From contig CAJTPK010000005.1 of the NCBI GenBank assembly GCA_910578075.1, positions 71,482 through 135,481 of the forward strand: a stretch of DNA of 64,000 nt, written 5' to 3'. The stretch is from an uncultured Muribaculaceae bacterium (GTDB lineage Bacteria; Bacteroidota; Bacteroidia; Bacteroidales; Muribaculaceae). The notes under the pieces are model-generated. The model saw only the letters and a list, made by a program, of their open reading frames with translations, made no database searches and was not told the DNA's origin. Each line of letters opens with the position of its first letter. The first letter of the stretch is position 1. The position numbers and the translations under genes are program-made. This document shows positions 16,589-25,410 of the stretch, piece after piece.

Positions 16589-17995
16589 TTATTTGATGAT
16601 GCGTTTTGTCACCTTGTTGCCCTGCTTAACGATGTAAAGACCGCTCTCGGGGTTAGCAACGCGGATACCCTGGAGGTTATAATACTCAACAGGTGCATTC
16701 TCATCAACAACAATCTCTGCAACACCAGAACCACCCTCTACATATTTCTCAATTGTGAAATCATTGAAAGGATTCCAATAATATTGAGGAGCATTTGCAT
16801 CTTTCTTAATACCTACCCATACTTTTGCAGGAGTTGTCAGATCAAACTCCACATAGTTACGATAGAGGTCAGGATTATTTACGAATACAGCAGCAGCCTG
16901 ACGCTCAAAACCGTCACGTGTGTACCAGTCATCGGTTTCATTTACACGTAAATTGTTGTCAGCGTTATTTTCAGGATAGGTTTCGAGCTGCTCATCAAAG
17001 ATACATTTAATTTTTGTCTCTTTGTAGAAGCTGTTTGGATTGCCATATTTAGCGCCATCTTCATCTACAGGTTTTACAGGAGTAACTTCATCTACATCAA
17101 GATCCCATCCATCTGTAACATAAATATAAGCATTATGTGCTGGATTTTCTGTCTGAGCCACATGACGATCCCATGCAGACTCTCCTTCTTTTGTAGTATT
17201 GGCATCATCCTTGATATCAAGGTACTTACCAGCTACGTTTCCTGCTCCATAGCGCAGGAACGACTGAACACCAAAACGATATTTTCCAGCAGGAAGTTCA
17301 ATCTGCTGGCCCACATTATAAATGGTAGCATTGGTTTTTCTCCAGATTCCTCCAGTCTTGTTCATGTCCGGAGTTTTCACTCCGCCATCCAAGTTTGTGT
17401 TATCCCAACTTCTCTTAGCATCAAGACCCTCTGAAAAATCACCGTTTACTACAGTAATTTCACCGGAAGGACCCTGAAGTTTAAAATTATCAAATGCACA
17501 CCATTCATCCCATACACTACCTGTATTGGTGATACCAAATTTAAGATCACCACCTTTATGAGTGAACTTAACAGTGTTTAGATAACGGCCTGCCTCAAAC
17601 GCTGCAGCTGCCTCTTCCATATTGTTAGGATAGGAATCTGCGGTTTTATCAAAAAGACCTTCGACCGGAGTTTTGGCATCGCCAAGGAATATATAAGCGA
17701 AATGATTCTTACCATCAGTCATATTGACTTTAGACAAGTCATTGTTGGCATAACGGTAAAATGCATTTGCAGTCAATGTATACTCTCCTGCGGGAAGATC
17801 CATGATCTGATACAGGTTAAATGCGCTGCACCATACCTCGCCTATTCCATTTGCAGTTTGAGAAAGGGCGCCACTCCAACCGGGAAGGAATGCGGCATCT
17901 TTCAGATACTGACCGTTTACGTTCTGCCAGTCAGCTGAAGCAGAGCCAGCACATGCCACGATACCCAATGCGAGGGCAGCGTGTTTGAAGTACAT
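16589..17995 (-). CDS. secreted glycan-locus protein, two beta-sandwich repeats and sorting-type tail (SusE/SGBP position)
   Basis: 468 residues with a signal peptide (about 1-22, GSASA). Two similar halves of beta-sandwich, carbohydrate-binding-module type: LPAGEYTLTANAFYRY near 65-80 and LPAGKYRFGVQSFLRYG near 235-250, each followed by a segment naming a structured loop and a WDEW or AWDRH motif. I do not recognise a catalytic domain. The C-terminus VEYYNLQGIRVANPESGLY...KRIIK is a conserved tail also seen on the hydrolase at 10541. Position directly after SusD suggests a surface glycan-binding protein, but it has no lipobox, unlike typical SusE. The functional claim is inference. Confidence 0.7.
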   Translation of the reverse strand: MYFKHAALALGIVACAGSASADWQNVNGQYLKDAAFLPGWSGALSQTANGIGEVWCSAFNLYQIMDLPAGEYTLTANAFYRYANNDLSKVNMTDGKNHFAYIFLGDAKTPVEGLFDKTADSYPNNMEEAAAAFEAGRYLNTVKFTHKGGDLKFGITNTGSVWDEWCAFDNFKLQGPSGEITVVNGDFSEGLDAKRSWDNTNLDGGVKTPDMNKTGGIWRKTNATIYNVGQQIELPAGKYRFGVQSFLRYGAGNVAGKYLDIKDDANTTKEGESAWDRHVAQTENPAHNAYIYVTDGWDLDVDEVTPVKPVDEDGAKYGNPNSFYKETKIKCIFDEQLETYPENNADNNLRVNETDDWYTRDGFERQAAAVFVNNPDLYRNYVEFDLTTPAKVWVGIKKDANAPQYYWNPFNDFTIEKYVEGGSGVAEIVVDENAPVEYYNLQGIRVANPESGLYIVKQGNKVTKRIIK

Positions 17996-18038
17996 TTTTT
18001 CATAAAAAGTTGTTATTTAAGTTGATTGGTTATTTTGT

Positions 18039-18068
18039 GGAGGGAGCTATATTAATTATGCTCCCTCC
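18039..18068 (-). promoter_or_regulatory. intercistronic stem-loop between susD and the next gene
   Basis: A perfect 9-bp GC-rich stem (GGAGGGAGC, 18039-18047, with 18060-18068) and a 12-nt AT loop in the 101-bp gap after the SusD stop. The T-run is weak (ACAAAATAACC on the minus strand), so it may attenuate or protect the susCD message rather than fully terminate it. Confidence 0.55.
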
Positions 18069-18096
18069 TGTTAGTTATATTATCCGCTTAATTATA

Positions 18097-19758
18097 TCAA
18101 TATCCAGGGTTCTGAGTCCAGTTGGTATTTGTACTCATCTCTCCTGTCGGAATCGGGAAAAGACGCTTATTAACATCAGCCATTGTCTCGGGGCTGGCTT
18201 CAACTTTCCATTTAGCACAATTCTCCCATTTGCCAAACCTGATAAGGTCATTGCGGCGCCATGGCTCCTGAATGAACTCTCGGCTTCTTTCATCGAGAAG
18301 CTCATCAAGTGTTGGGGTTCCGGTAACATGTGGGGCATGTGCGCAATCGCGTACCTCATTCATCAAAGAAGCAGGAGTATGACCCAATGTTGCCTGTGCT
18401 CCACGAAGAATACACTCCGCTTTAGTCAAAAGAATGTCGGCATAGCGGAAAATCGGAATATCATTGAATTGTTTCTGACCCCAGAACTGATCATCGGATG
18501 AGCGAATAGGATATTTAAATAACCTCGCGCCTTTCATGCAGACATCCAAGTCATCGTCTGAGCCCAAATCCAATTTTGTTATATCAGCCCATTCAAATTC
18601 AACTTTGAAATCAAGGGGACCATGCTCTCTACGGAAACGGGCATCTTTATATACAATAACCGGCTCATTTGTAATATTCCAGTTCTCATCCCTCACCATT
18701 TGCGGACCATATGCCACCATCTCATTTCTCTCATCACCGGGAAGTGAGAATCTTGCCACAGCTTCCGGTGTCAAAATCCATGAACCTGCAAGAGAGTTAC
18801 CGGGGGTCCAACCCCATAAAGTAGGTTTGCAGAGAGTTGATTTTCTATAGTCAGACCAACGGTTCAAGTCATGACCACCAGCATATTTCCATGCGCCATT
18901 TCCAATATTTTCGGGATCGAAATCTACAGCATAAATAAAGTCTTTGATATGCACTCCATTATCCGGGAAGAATTTCTTCCTGTAGCCTACACCAACCTCA
19001 AATGGACCTCGTTGAATGATATCATCGCACCATTTCACACATTCATCAAGCTTCTCGTTAGGGGTAGAACCTGTTACAGTTGTGATTGGATTGGTATATA
19101 CACCCCAATTAAGATATAACTTCACAAGTAAAGCTTCGGCCATCCATTTGTTGGGGCGTCCATAGGTAGTAGTGTTGTTTTCTTCTGTCAGATCTGGAAT
19201 ACTTTCAAGCAGTTCCTTCTCAATCCAGCGGGCAACATCTGCACGAGGCTGACGCTCTGCAAATTCCCCTTCATCAAGCTCTCGCTCGAGAATTGGCACA
19301 TCCCCATATAACTCCATCATCCAGAAATGATAATAAGCCCGGATTGTGCGAAGGGGAGCAACAATAGGATCCTTACCATCCGCACCGCCATAAAGACGGA
19401 TACGGCCATTGGTGTAGGTAATACCGGAGAGCATATCTCCCATCTGTCCGATACCTGAAAGGCTCGCATGGAAGGCATGCAGAGACGGAAGACGGAAACG
19501 ACCGGTATCATCGTAAGCACCGTTACGCTGAGCACCTACAGCTTCATCTCCTGAAAGATAGGCACCTTCCCAGAAATTTCTGCCAAACCAAGCCTCATTC
19601 CTGGTATAATGGTAACACTTTTCAAACTCAGCCTCGACAATAATTGGATTATCGGGAATTTCAGTATATTTTCCCACCATCGGCACATCAAGATCCGTAC
19701 AGGAAGACATACCGGCAAGCATAGGGATAAATACCAAAGCTTTTATATATGGTTTCAT
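18097..19758 (-). CDS. SusD-like surface glycan-binding lipoprotein (RagB/SusD family)
   Basis: 553 residues from ATG 19758 (an in-frame TTG at 19767 is less likely). Signal with lipobox LAGMSSC, Cys at residue 20, so outer-membrane lipoprotein. SusD features: the tetratricopeptide-like N-terminal helices (RTIRAYYHFWMMELYGDVPIL), WMAEALLVKLYLNWGVY, and the C-terminal DIPIFRYADILLTKAECIL and RSREFIQEPWRRNDLIRFGKW segments. It caps the SusC transporter and presents oligosaccharides to it. The gene follows susC by 51 bp. The ligand cannot be deduced from sequence alone; the enzymes nearby suggest a complex heteroglycan. Confidence 0.95.
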   Translation of the reverse strand: MKPYIKALVFIPMLAGMSSCTDLDVPMVGKYTEIPDNPIIVEAEFEKCYHYTRNEAWFGRNFWEGAYLSGDEAVGAQRNGAYDDTGRFRLPSLHAFHASLSGIGQMGDMLSGITYTNGRIRLYGGADGKDPIVAPLRTIRAYYHFWMMELYGDVPILERELDEGEFAERQPRADVARWIEKELLESIPDLTEENNTTTYGRPNKWMAEALLVKLYLNWGVYTNPITTVTGSTPNEKLDECVKWCDDIIQRGPFEVGVGYRKKFFPDNGVHIKDFIYAVDFDPENIGNGAWKYAGGHDLNRWSDYRKSTLCKPTLWGWTPGNSLAGSWILTPEAVARFSLPGDERNEMVAYGPQMVRDENWNITNEPVIVYKDARFRREHGPLDFKVEFEWADITKLDLGSDDDLDVCMKGARLFKYPIRSSDDQFWGQKQFNDIPIFRYADILLTKAECILRGAQATLGHTPASLMNEVRDCAHAPHVTGTPTLDELLDERSREFIQEPWRRNDLIRFGKWENCAKWKVEASPETMADVNKRLFPIPTGEMSTNTNWTQNPGY

Positions 19759-19809
19759 TTTTCTCAATTTTGTATAAAAGTTGTTGTTATCCTAAAGTTT
19801 TCCAACCCA

Positions 19810-22800
19810 TTAAAAATTAACGTTAAGACCAACAAGGATTTGGCGTGTACGCGGATAATGGTCATGACGCGAGTCAATACCGGGTGTTTCTCCGGCGAGA
19901 TTTATCTCAGGATCGCGCCCTTTATATCCGGTTATTGTAAACACGTTATTAGCAGATACATATACTCTTACATCACGAAGCCAGCCGTTGAAACAGTTGC
20001 GGAATGTATATCCAAGTGTCACTGTTGCGAGTTTGAAATATGAACCATCTTCAACCCATCTGCTGGAAGGCGCCTGAGAGCCTTTATCTGTAGATTTTTG
20101 ATAATCACGGATATCCGCCAATACATTTCTACCAAGGTTCACAGCTTGAACATAACCGAAATATTCTCTTGGTTCATTGTATATCTTCTGACCGAAGACA
20201 CCGGTGAAGAACAGATTCAAATCCCAGTTTTTCCAAGAGAAATTGTTATTCCAACCCATTGTCAGTTTGGGCTGCGCATTTCCTACTATGACACGGTCTT
20301 TCGGTTTCAGATCCTTAGCTTCAACTGTCACATAATTACCATTCTCATCTACACAGCGATTTCCAAATGTATCATCAAATGTCTTATCATATGTATAGAA
20401 AATTGACTGACCATCCTCATTATAACCTGCCCAATCATAGGTAAAGAACGTACCAATCGGCTGACCTTCGATAATTCGCTGGATTGCACATCCTTCAAAA
20501 TTAGACCATTCATCAACGTTAGGACTATATCTGTCGAGCACACCGGTTGTAAATCCTGCGGAAGGATCCGAAATACTTACAATCTTATTTTTATTATGCG
20601 ACAGGTTGAGAGATGTGCTCCATGTGAACGGACCCTGAATCGGCACGGCGTTGATTGTCACCTCCACACCGCGGTTACGCATACGACCTACGTTTGCATC
20701 GAGAGTACCCACAGGATATTTGGTAGTTGACACAGGATAAGCCCAGATCATATCTCTTGTGTCTTTGTTATAATATTCAATCACACCATTGATACGACCT
20801 CCAAGGAAAGAGAAATCCAAACCGACATTGAGCATGGTAGTAGTTTCCCATTTGAGGTTATCATTCTGGTTACGGGCAGCGGTGATATACTTGTAAGCGT
20901 TCTCTTCACCTGTCACAGGATCTGAGAATCTACCGCCATCCATCTCATAATAGAATCTTGCACGATAGGCATCGAATCCTTCAGAGTTACCACTCTTACC
21001 CCAGCCTACACGGATTTTGAAATCGCCGACTTCCCCAAGGGGTCTCAGCCATTCTTCCTCAGAAAGTCTCCATGCAACTGATGCCGACGGGAATGTTCCC
21101 CATTTGCTGTTTGAACCAAACACTGATGCACCGTCACGACGGAGTGCTGCCTGGAACAAATATTTTGAATCATATGAATAATTGGCACGTCCGTAGAATG
21201 ATATCATTCTCTTAGTCCATTTCACATTTGCCCACACTGGGTCGGCTGTCCATGAATTTGCAGCTCCGATGTTATCCCAGCCTAAGGAATCATCATAGTA
21301 ATTATAGCCTTTCGCTCCAAATCCGTCGTTATAATCTCCCTGCTCCCAGGAATAACCAGCCATCAAGGCTACCTTATGAACATCCTTGAATGTTTTATCC
21401 CAGTTGCCGTAGATTTCCATTAGTTTATTGATGTCAGTCGCATTACTACGCTCTGCATATCCGTTCACATTATTAAACTCAACTTTGTGAGAACGGTACG
21501 CCTTGTAATTCCAGTTGTTGTTCTGATAAGAGAAGTTTGCATTGAGGAAAAGACCGTCTATTATCTTGAACTGTGCTTTACCTGTAACCTGATATCTCTT
21601 GAAATCCTTTCTTGAGGTGTTTTCATAAAGCATTGCCAGAGGATTGTAATTCTTTGAGAACTGCTGTCCATGAGAATACCAGGATCCGTCTTCGTTCTTG
21701 GCAGGCACCAGAGGAGAATAGTAGTACATAGCATTATATACAGCCTTACCATCATTGGCCTCTCTGTCATTTACGCCCCATTCATTACGGATGTTACCAT
21801 TGATACCTACACCAAGGAGGAGTCTTTCCTTCAGCATCTTTGTTTCCACATATGCACGCGCAGTGAAAAGATTATTTCCTGATCCACGTATCACACCATC
21901 TCTTGCAATATAATTGACTGATGCATTGTATGTGGTATTCTTGCCACCTCCCGATATTGAAACATTATGATTATGAGCGAAACCTGTGCGTTGAACCTCG
22001 TCTTTCCAATTTGTATTATAACCTAGGTCATAATCAAGATTAGCGCCGACCTCTTTTGCATAAGCACGCAACTCATCACCGGTCATCATCTTATGGTCAT
22101 TAGCTATTCTATCCCATGACACATAGCCCTGATATGACACATTGGCTTTTCCTTCAGAACCGCGTTTTGTAGTCACGATAATCACACCGTTGGCAGCCTT
22201 GGAACCATAGATTGCTGTAGCTGATGCATCACGAAGCACATCAATGCTCTCGATATCTGCCGGTGGAATGAGATTGAGATCCACACCAGGGATACCATCT
22301 ACCACATACAGTGGAGATGCGCCATCATTACGAAGTGTAGAGGCACCGCGGAGTGTCAATGAATTCACGCCGCCGTTGGGGTCGGAGTTCTGCACGACAA
22401 CAAGACCCGGAACCTTACCTTGAAGGAGCTGACCGGGATCAGTGTATGAACCTACGTTCAGGTCTTTGGAATTTACTGTGGTGATTGAGCCGGTGAGATC
22501 TTTCTTCTTCATCGTGCCGTAGCCGATCACGACTACCTCGTCGAGAAGCTCGTTGTCCTCTTTAAGAACAATCTTAAGATTGTTTCCTTTAACCGTGACC
22601 TCCTGGGTCACGTAGCCGACATAAGACACTCTGATCTTCTTGCCCTGCGCCACATTAAGCTTGAAATTACCGTCAATGTCGGTGGATGCTCCTATTGTGG
22701 AGCCCGGCACTATAACACTCGCGCCTATCAGAGGCTCGCCTGTTTCATCCGTTACTGTACCCGTTACAGATGTCTGGGCATTCGCCGACAGAGCAGTCAT

Positions 22801-22893
22801 AAAGAATGAGAGAATAAAGGTCAGCATGGCCACACGTATACCATGATGACGACGCACTCTCTTCTCGCCTTCTACTTGCGTTGAGAAATACAT
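19810..22893 (-). CDS. SusC-like TonB-dependent outer membrane transporter
   Basis: 1027 residues. Signal-containing N-terminus (hydrophobic 22-40, ANA), then a carboxypeptidase-regulatory-like domain (TGTVTDETGEPLIGASVIVPG, about 44-120), the TonB-box region DEVVVIGYGTMKKKDLTGSI, the plug (LQGKVPGLVV, LYVVDGIPG, DASATAIYGSKAANGVIIV) and a long beta-barrel ending in the aromatic ILVGLNVNF. It imports oligosaccharides across the outer membrane using TonB energy, working with the SusD lid. First gene of the minus-strand transcript. No regulator gene (SusR, HTCS or ECF sigma/anti-sigma) is linked inside the window. Confidence 0.96.
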   Translation of the reverse strand: MYFSTQVEGEKRVRRHHGIRVAMLTFILSFFMTALSANAQTSVTGTVTDETGEPLIGASVIVPGSTIGASTDIDGNFKLNVAQGKKIRVSYVGYVTQEVTVKGNNLKIVLKEDNELLDEVVVIGYGTMKKKDLTGSITTVNSKDLNVGSYTDPGQLLQGKVPGLVVVQNSDPNGGVNSLTLRGASTLRNDGASPLYVVDGIPGVDLNLIPPADIESIDVLRDASATAIYGSKAANGVIIVTTKRGSEGKANVSYQGYVSWDRIANDHKMMTGDELRAYAKEVGANLDYDLGYNTNWKDEVQRTGFAHNHNVSISGGGKNTTYNASVNYIARDGVIRGSGNNLFTARAYVETKMLKERLLLGVGINGNIRNEWGVNDREANDGKAVYNAMYYYSPLVPAKNEDGSWYSHGQQFSKNYNPLAMLYENTSRKDFKRYQVTGKAQFKIIDGLFLNANFSYQNNNWNYKAYRSHKVEFNNVNGYAERSNATDINKLMEIYGNWDKTFKDVHKVALMAGYSWEQGDYNDGFGAKGYNYYDDSLGWDNIGAANSWTADPVWANVKWTKRMISFYGRANYSYDSKYLFQAALRRDGASVFGSNSKWGTFPSASVAWRLSEEEWLRPLGEVGDFKIRVGWGKSGNSEGFDAYRARFYYEMDGGRFSDPVTGEENAYKYITAARNQNDNLKWETTTMLNVGLDFSFLGGRINGVIEYYNKDTRDMIWAYPVSTTKYPVGTLDANVGRMRNRGVEVTINAVPIQGPFTWSTSLNLSHNKNKIVSISDPSAGFTTGVLDRYSPNVDEWSNFEGCAIQRIIEGQPIGTFFTYDWAGYNEDGQSIFYTYDKTFDDTFGNRCVDENGNYVTVEAKDLKPKDRVIVGNAQPKLTMGWNNNFSWKNWDLNLFFTGVFGQKIYNEPREYFGYVQAVNLGRNVLADIRDYQKSTDKGSQAPSSRWVEDGSYFKLATVTLGYTFRNCFNGWLRDVRVYVSANNVFTITGYKGRDPEINLAGETPGIDSRHDHYPRTRQILVGLNVNF

Positions 22894-23293
22894 AGATGTA
22901 AGGTTAACTAAAAGTTGTTATTATAGTTCATTTTCGTATCTGGATGAGTTCTGCGAAACTCATTGCATTCAATTTGATAAATCTCAGTCTTACAGCCCTT
23001 TTATGCTTAAGTATAACCGCTGAAGATTATGCCTGATGAAATTTGTCGCTGCAAATATTGCAATCAATAGTGTAAAAACTACACTTTTTAATTATTTTAA
23101 CACTTATTAACTTTAAGTCTAAGTAAAAATCTGCTTTACAACATAATTTAATATTATAAAAGACTAACTAAGCTTCCAAAATGGGCATTTTCTGTGGTGA
23201 TTTATGTCATTTTTATTAAATTTGCAGGTTGAACACCATTTACTCCATTTAAACTATAATCTTATAGTAATAAAACCTGACATAAAAAAAACG
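22894..23293. promoter_or_regulatory. divergent control region between susC and the MFS operon
   Basis: 400 bp with no gene. It holds a dyad TGCAA-ATA-TTGCA (23050-23062) and, seven bases on, AGTGTA-N5-TACACT (23069-23085) followed by T-rich sequence. Either could be an operator. I found no TAnnTTTG box facing susC; the one facing the MFS operon is at 23217-23224. Function is inferred from position only. Confidence 0.4.
23217..23224 (+). promoter_or_regulatory. candidate -7 box of the MFS/PfkB/phosphatase operon
   Basis: TAAATTTG, consensus -7 element, with a weak -33 candidate (TTCTG, ending 23194) 22 bp upstream. It would give a leader of roughly 60 nt to ATG 23294. Confidence 0.5.
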
Positions 23294-24514
23294 ATGAGAC
23301 TCGTAAGTAAGAAATATCTCCTCCCCTTTATTCTGATAACCTCGCTCTTCTTCATGTGGGGATTCGCGAGGGCGATACTTGATGTGCTCAACAAGCATTT
23401 CCAGGAGTCGCTGTCAATATCAATAACCCAATCAACCCTGATTCAGGCTACCACCTACGTGGGTTACTTCCTCATGGCTTTGCCTGCGGGAATCATGATC
23501 ACCCGCTTTGGATACAGACGGGGAGTCGTGACAGGTCTGCTTCTCTTCGGAATCGGAGCATTGCTGTTCATTCCCGGAGCACACCTTATGTCGTTTCCCG
23601 TTTTCCTGGTTGCGCTCTTTGTGATAGGATGCGGTCTGGTGATGCTTGAGACTTCGGCAAATCCTTATGCAGCAGAGTTGGGAGCGAAAGAGACCGCTGC
23701 CTCACGTCTGAATCTCGCCCAGTCGTTCAACGGGTTAGGATGCATCTTGGCTCCTGTGATTGTCGGTGGATTCCTCTTTTCCGGAGACAATGGCGGGGTC
23801 GAGGTTCCATACACGGTGATGGGGGTTATAGTACTCCTTGCCGCGCTGCTTTTCAGCCGCGTGCAGTTGCCGGAAATCAATGCCGGAGAGGAATCGGAAT
23901 CCACAGTATCCTCTGAGAAAGAAGGAATCGGCGCCACTATCCGCAGGTTATGGGGTCGCAAACGATTCAGATATGGAGTTATCGCCCTTTTCTGCTATGA
24001 GGTTGCGGAGATCTCCATAAACTCCCTGTTCATAAATTACGCCACCGCTGACGGATGGATGGATAAATCCACCGCATCAATAGTGCTCTCGTTCGGTGCG
24101 TTAGGATTATTCATGGTGGCGAGAATAGCCGGAAGTGCCATCATGAGCAAGGTCAGGGCGGAGAAAGTGCTGCTCGTGTGCGCAGTGATGACTGTGCTCG
24201 GAGCTGTCGCCGTGACGCTCGATGCCGGGGCTATCTCCAAAGCGGGTGTATTCGTATGCTACGCTTTCGAGGCAATCATGTTCCCGACAATTTTCGCCAT
24301 AACTATCGGAGGAGCCGGCAATTCAGTGAAGATAGCATCCTCTTTCCTCATGATGACACCTATCGGAGGAGCCGTAGGCACCTCTCTGATGGGGTATGTT
24401 GCGGATGTAACTTCCATGTCAATGGCATTCATCGTGCCAGCCGCAGGATACCTATGCGTATTGCTTTACGCAATATCAGCCAATAAAACTAAACTGAAAA
24501 CAATTAGCAAATGA
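23294..24514 (+). CDS. sugar MFS transporter, FucP/GluP type
   Basis: 406 residues from ATG 23294; an upstream in-frame start would add an unlikely hydrophilic leader. Twelve predicted membrane segments, inner membrane. The opening LPFILITSLFFMWGFARAILDVLNKHFQ and TYVGYFLMALPAGIMITRFGYRRGV match the fucose/glucose-galactose H+ symporter group of the major facilitator superfamily, as does LETSANPYAAELG. It probably imports a monosaccharide released by the enzymes of this locus. The gene overlaps the kinase start by 4 bp (ATGA), so transport and phosphorylation of one sugar are likely coupled. The substrate is not readable from sequence. Confidence 0.9.
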   Translation: MRLVSKKYLLPFILITSLFFMWGFARAILDVLNKHFQESLSISITQSTLIQATTYVGYFLMALPAGIMITRFGYRRGVVTGLLLFGIGALLFIPGAHLMSFPVFLVALFVIGCGLVMLETSANPYAAELGAKETAASRLNLAQSFNGLGCILAPVIVGGFLFSGDNGGVEVPYTVMGVIVLLAALLFSRVQLPEINAGEESESTVSSEKEGIGATIRRLWGRKRFRYGVIALFCYEVAEISINSLFINYATADGWMDKSTASIVLSFGALGLFMVARIAGSAIMSKVRAEKVLLVCAVMTVLGAVAVTLDAGAISKAGVFVCYAFEAIMFPTIFAITIGGAGNSVKIASSFLMMTPIGGAVGTSLMGYVADVTSMSMAFIVPAAGYLCVLLYAISANKTKLKTISK

Positions 24515-25386
24515 CAGATATATGTTGCATCGGGCACATCACGCTCGACAAAGTGATAACACCGCGCTTCGAGGCTCACATGCCCGGAGGCACGGCTTTC
24601 TATTTCGCCAAGGCTCTGAAAAATTTCAACCATGATGGTTTCAAGCTCGTGACATCTCTCGGAGACACTGAGATGGATGTTGTGGAGGAACTGAGGGCAG
24701 ACGGCATCGATGTAGATGTGATACCGAGCCGCAAATCGGTATATTTCGAGAATAAATATGGCGAGGACATGAACAACCGCACTCAACGCGTTCTTGCAAA
24801 GGCCGACCCTTTCACCGAAGAGAATCTGAAAGATGTAGATTCAAAAATATATCACCTCGGAACTCTCCTCGCCGATGATTTCGATCTGGATGTGATCAAG
24901 GCTCTCGCCGGCAAGGGCATCGTATCGGTGGATGTCCAGGGCTATCTGCGCAAGGTTGTTGGCGAGGATGTTGTCCATGTGGATTACGACAAGAAACGCG
25001 AGGCAATGCCATATATCTCCATCCTAAAGGCAAATGAAAAAGAGATGGAAGTGCTCACCGGCACATCCGACCCTCACGAAGCGGCACGCATCCTTTCCGA
25101 CTGGGGTTGCAAGGAGGTGCTTCTGACCCTCGGAGACAAAGGCTCGCTCATATACACCGGCGGTGAATTCTACAATATCCCCGCCCTTCCCCCTACCGAC
25201 CTTGTTGACGCCACCGGTTGCGGCGACACTTACATGGCAGGATATCTCTACAAACGCAGCCGTGGAGCGTCCTATCAGGAAGCAGGCACCTTTGCCGCCG
25301 CCATGTGCACCCTCAAACTGGCAAAGAAAGGTCCCTTCTCCGGCACGGAAGAGGATGTATGCAATCTGATCAACAACATTAAATAA
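24511..25386 (+). CDS. PfkB family carbohydrate (or cyclitol) kinase
   Basis: 291 residues, cytoplasmic. Ribokinase fold: the substrate region MPGGTAFYFAKALKNF near 26-41 (the PfkB GG motif), SILKANEKEMEVLTG in the middle, and the C-terminal signature DLVDATGCGDTYMAGYLY (about 229-246) with the catalytic Asp of GCGD and the anion hole. It transfers phosphate from ATP to a sugar or cyclitol. Overlapped by the transporter gene and followed 24 bp later by the phosphatase genes. The family is too broad to name the sugar: inositol, ribose, fructose and others remain possible. Confidence 0.9.
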   Translation: MTDICCIGHITLDKVITPRFEAHMPGGTAFYFAKALKNFNHDGFKLVTSLGDTEMDVVEELRADGIDVDVIPSRKSVYFENKYGEDMNNRTQRVLAKADPFTEENLKDVDSKIYHLGTLLADDFDLDVIKALAGKGIVSVDVQGYLRKVVGEDVVHVDYDKKREAMPYISILKANEKEMEVLTGTSDPHEAARILSDWGCKEVLLTLGDKGSLIYTGGEFYNIPALPPTDLVDATGCGDTYMAGYLYKRSRGASYQEAGTFAAAMCTLKLAKKGPFSGTEEDVCNLINNIK

Positions 25387-25410
25387 CAAACTATTAATCC
25401 CAACCTTAAA

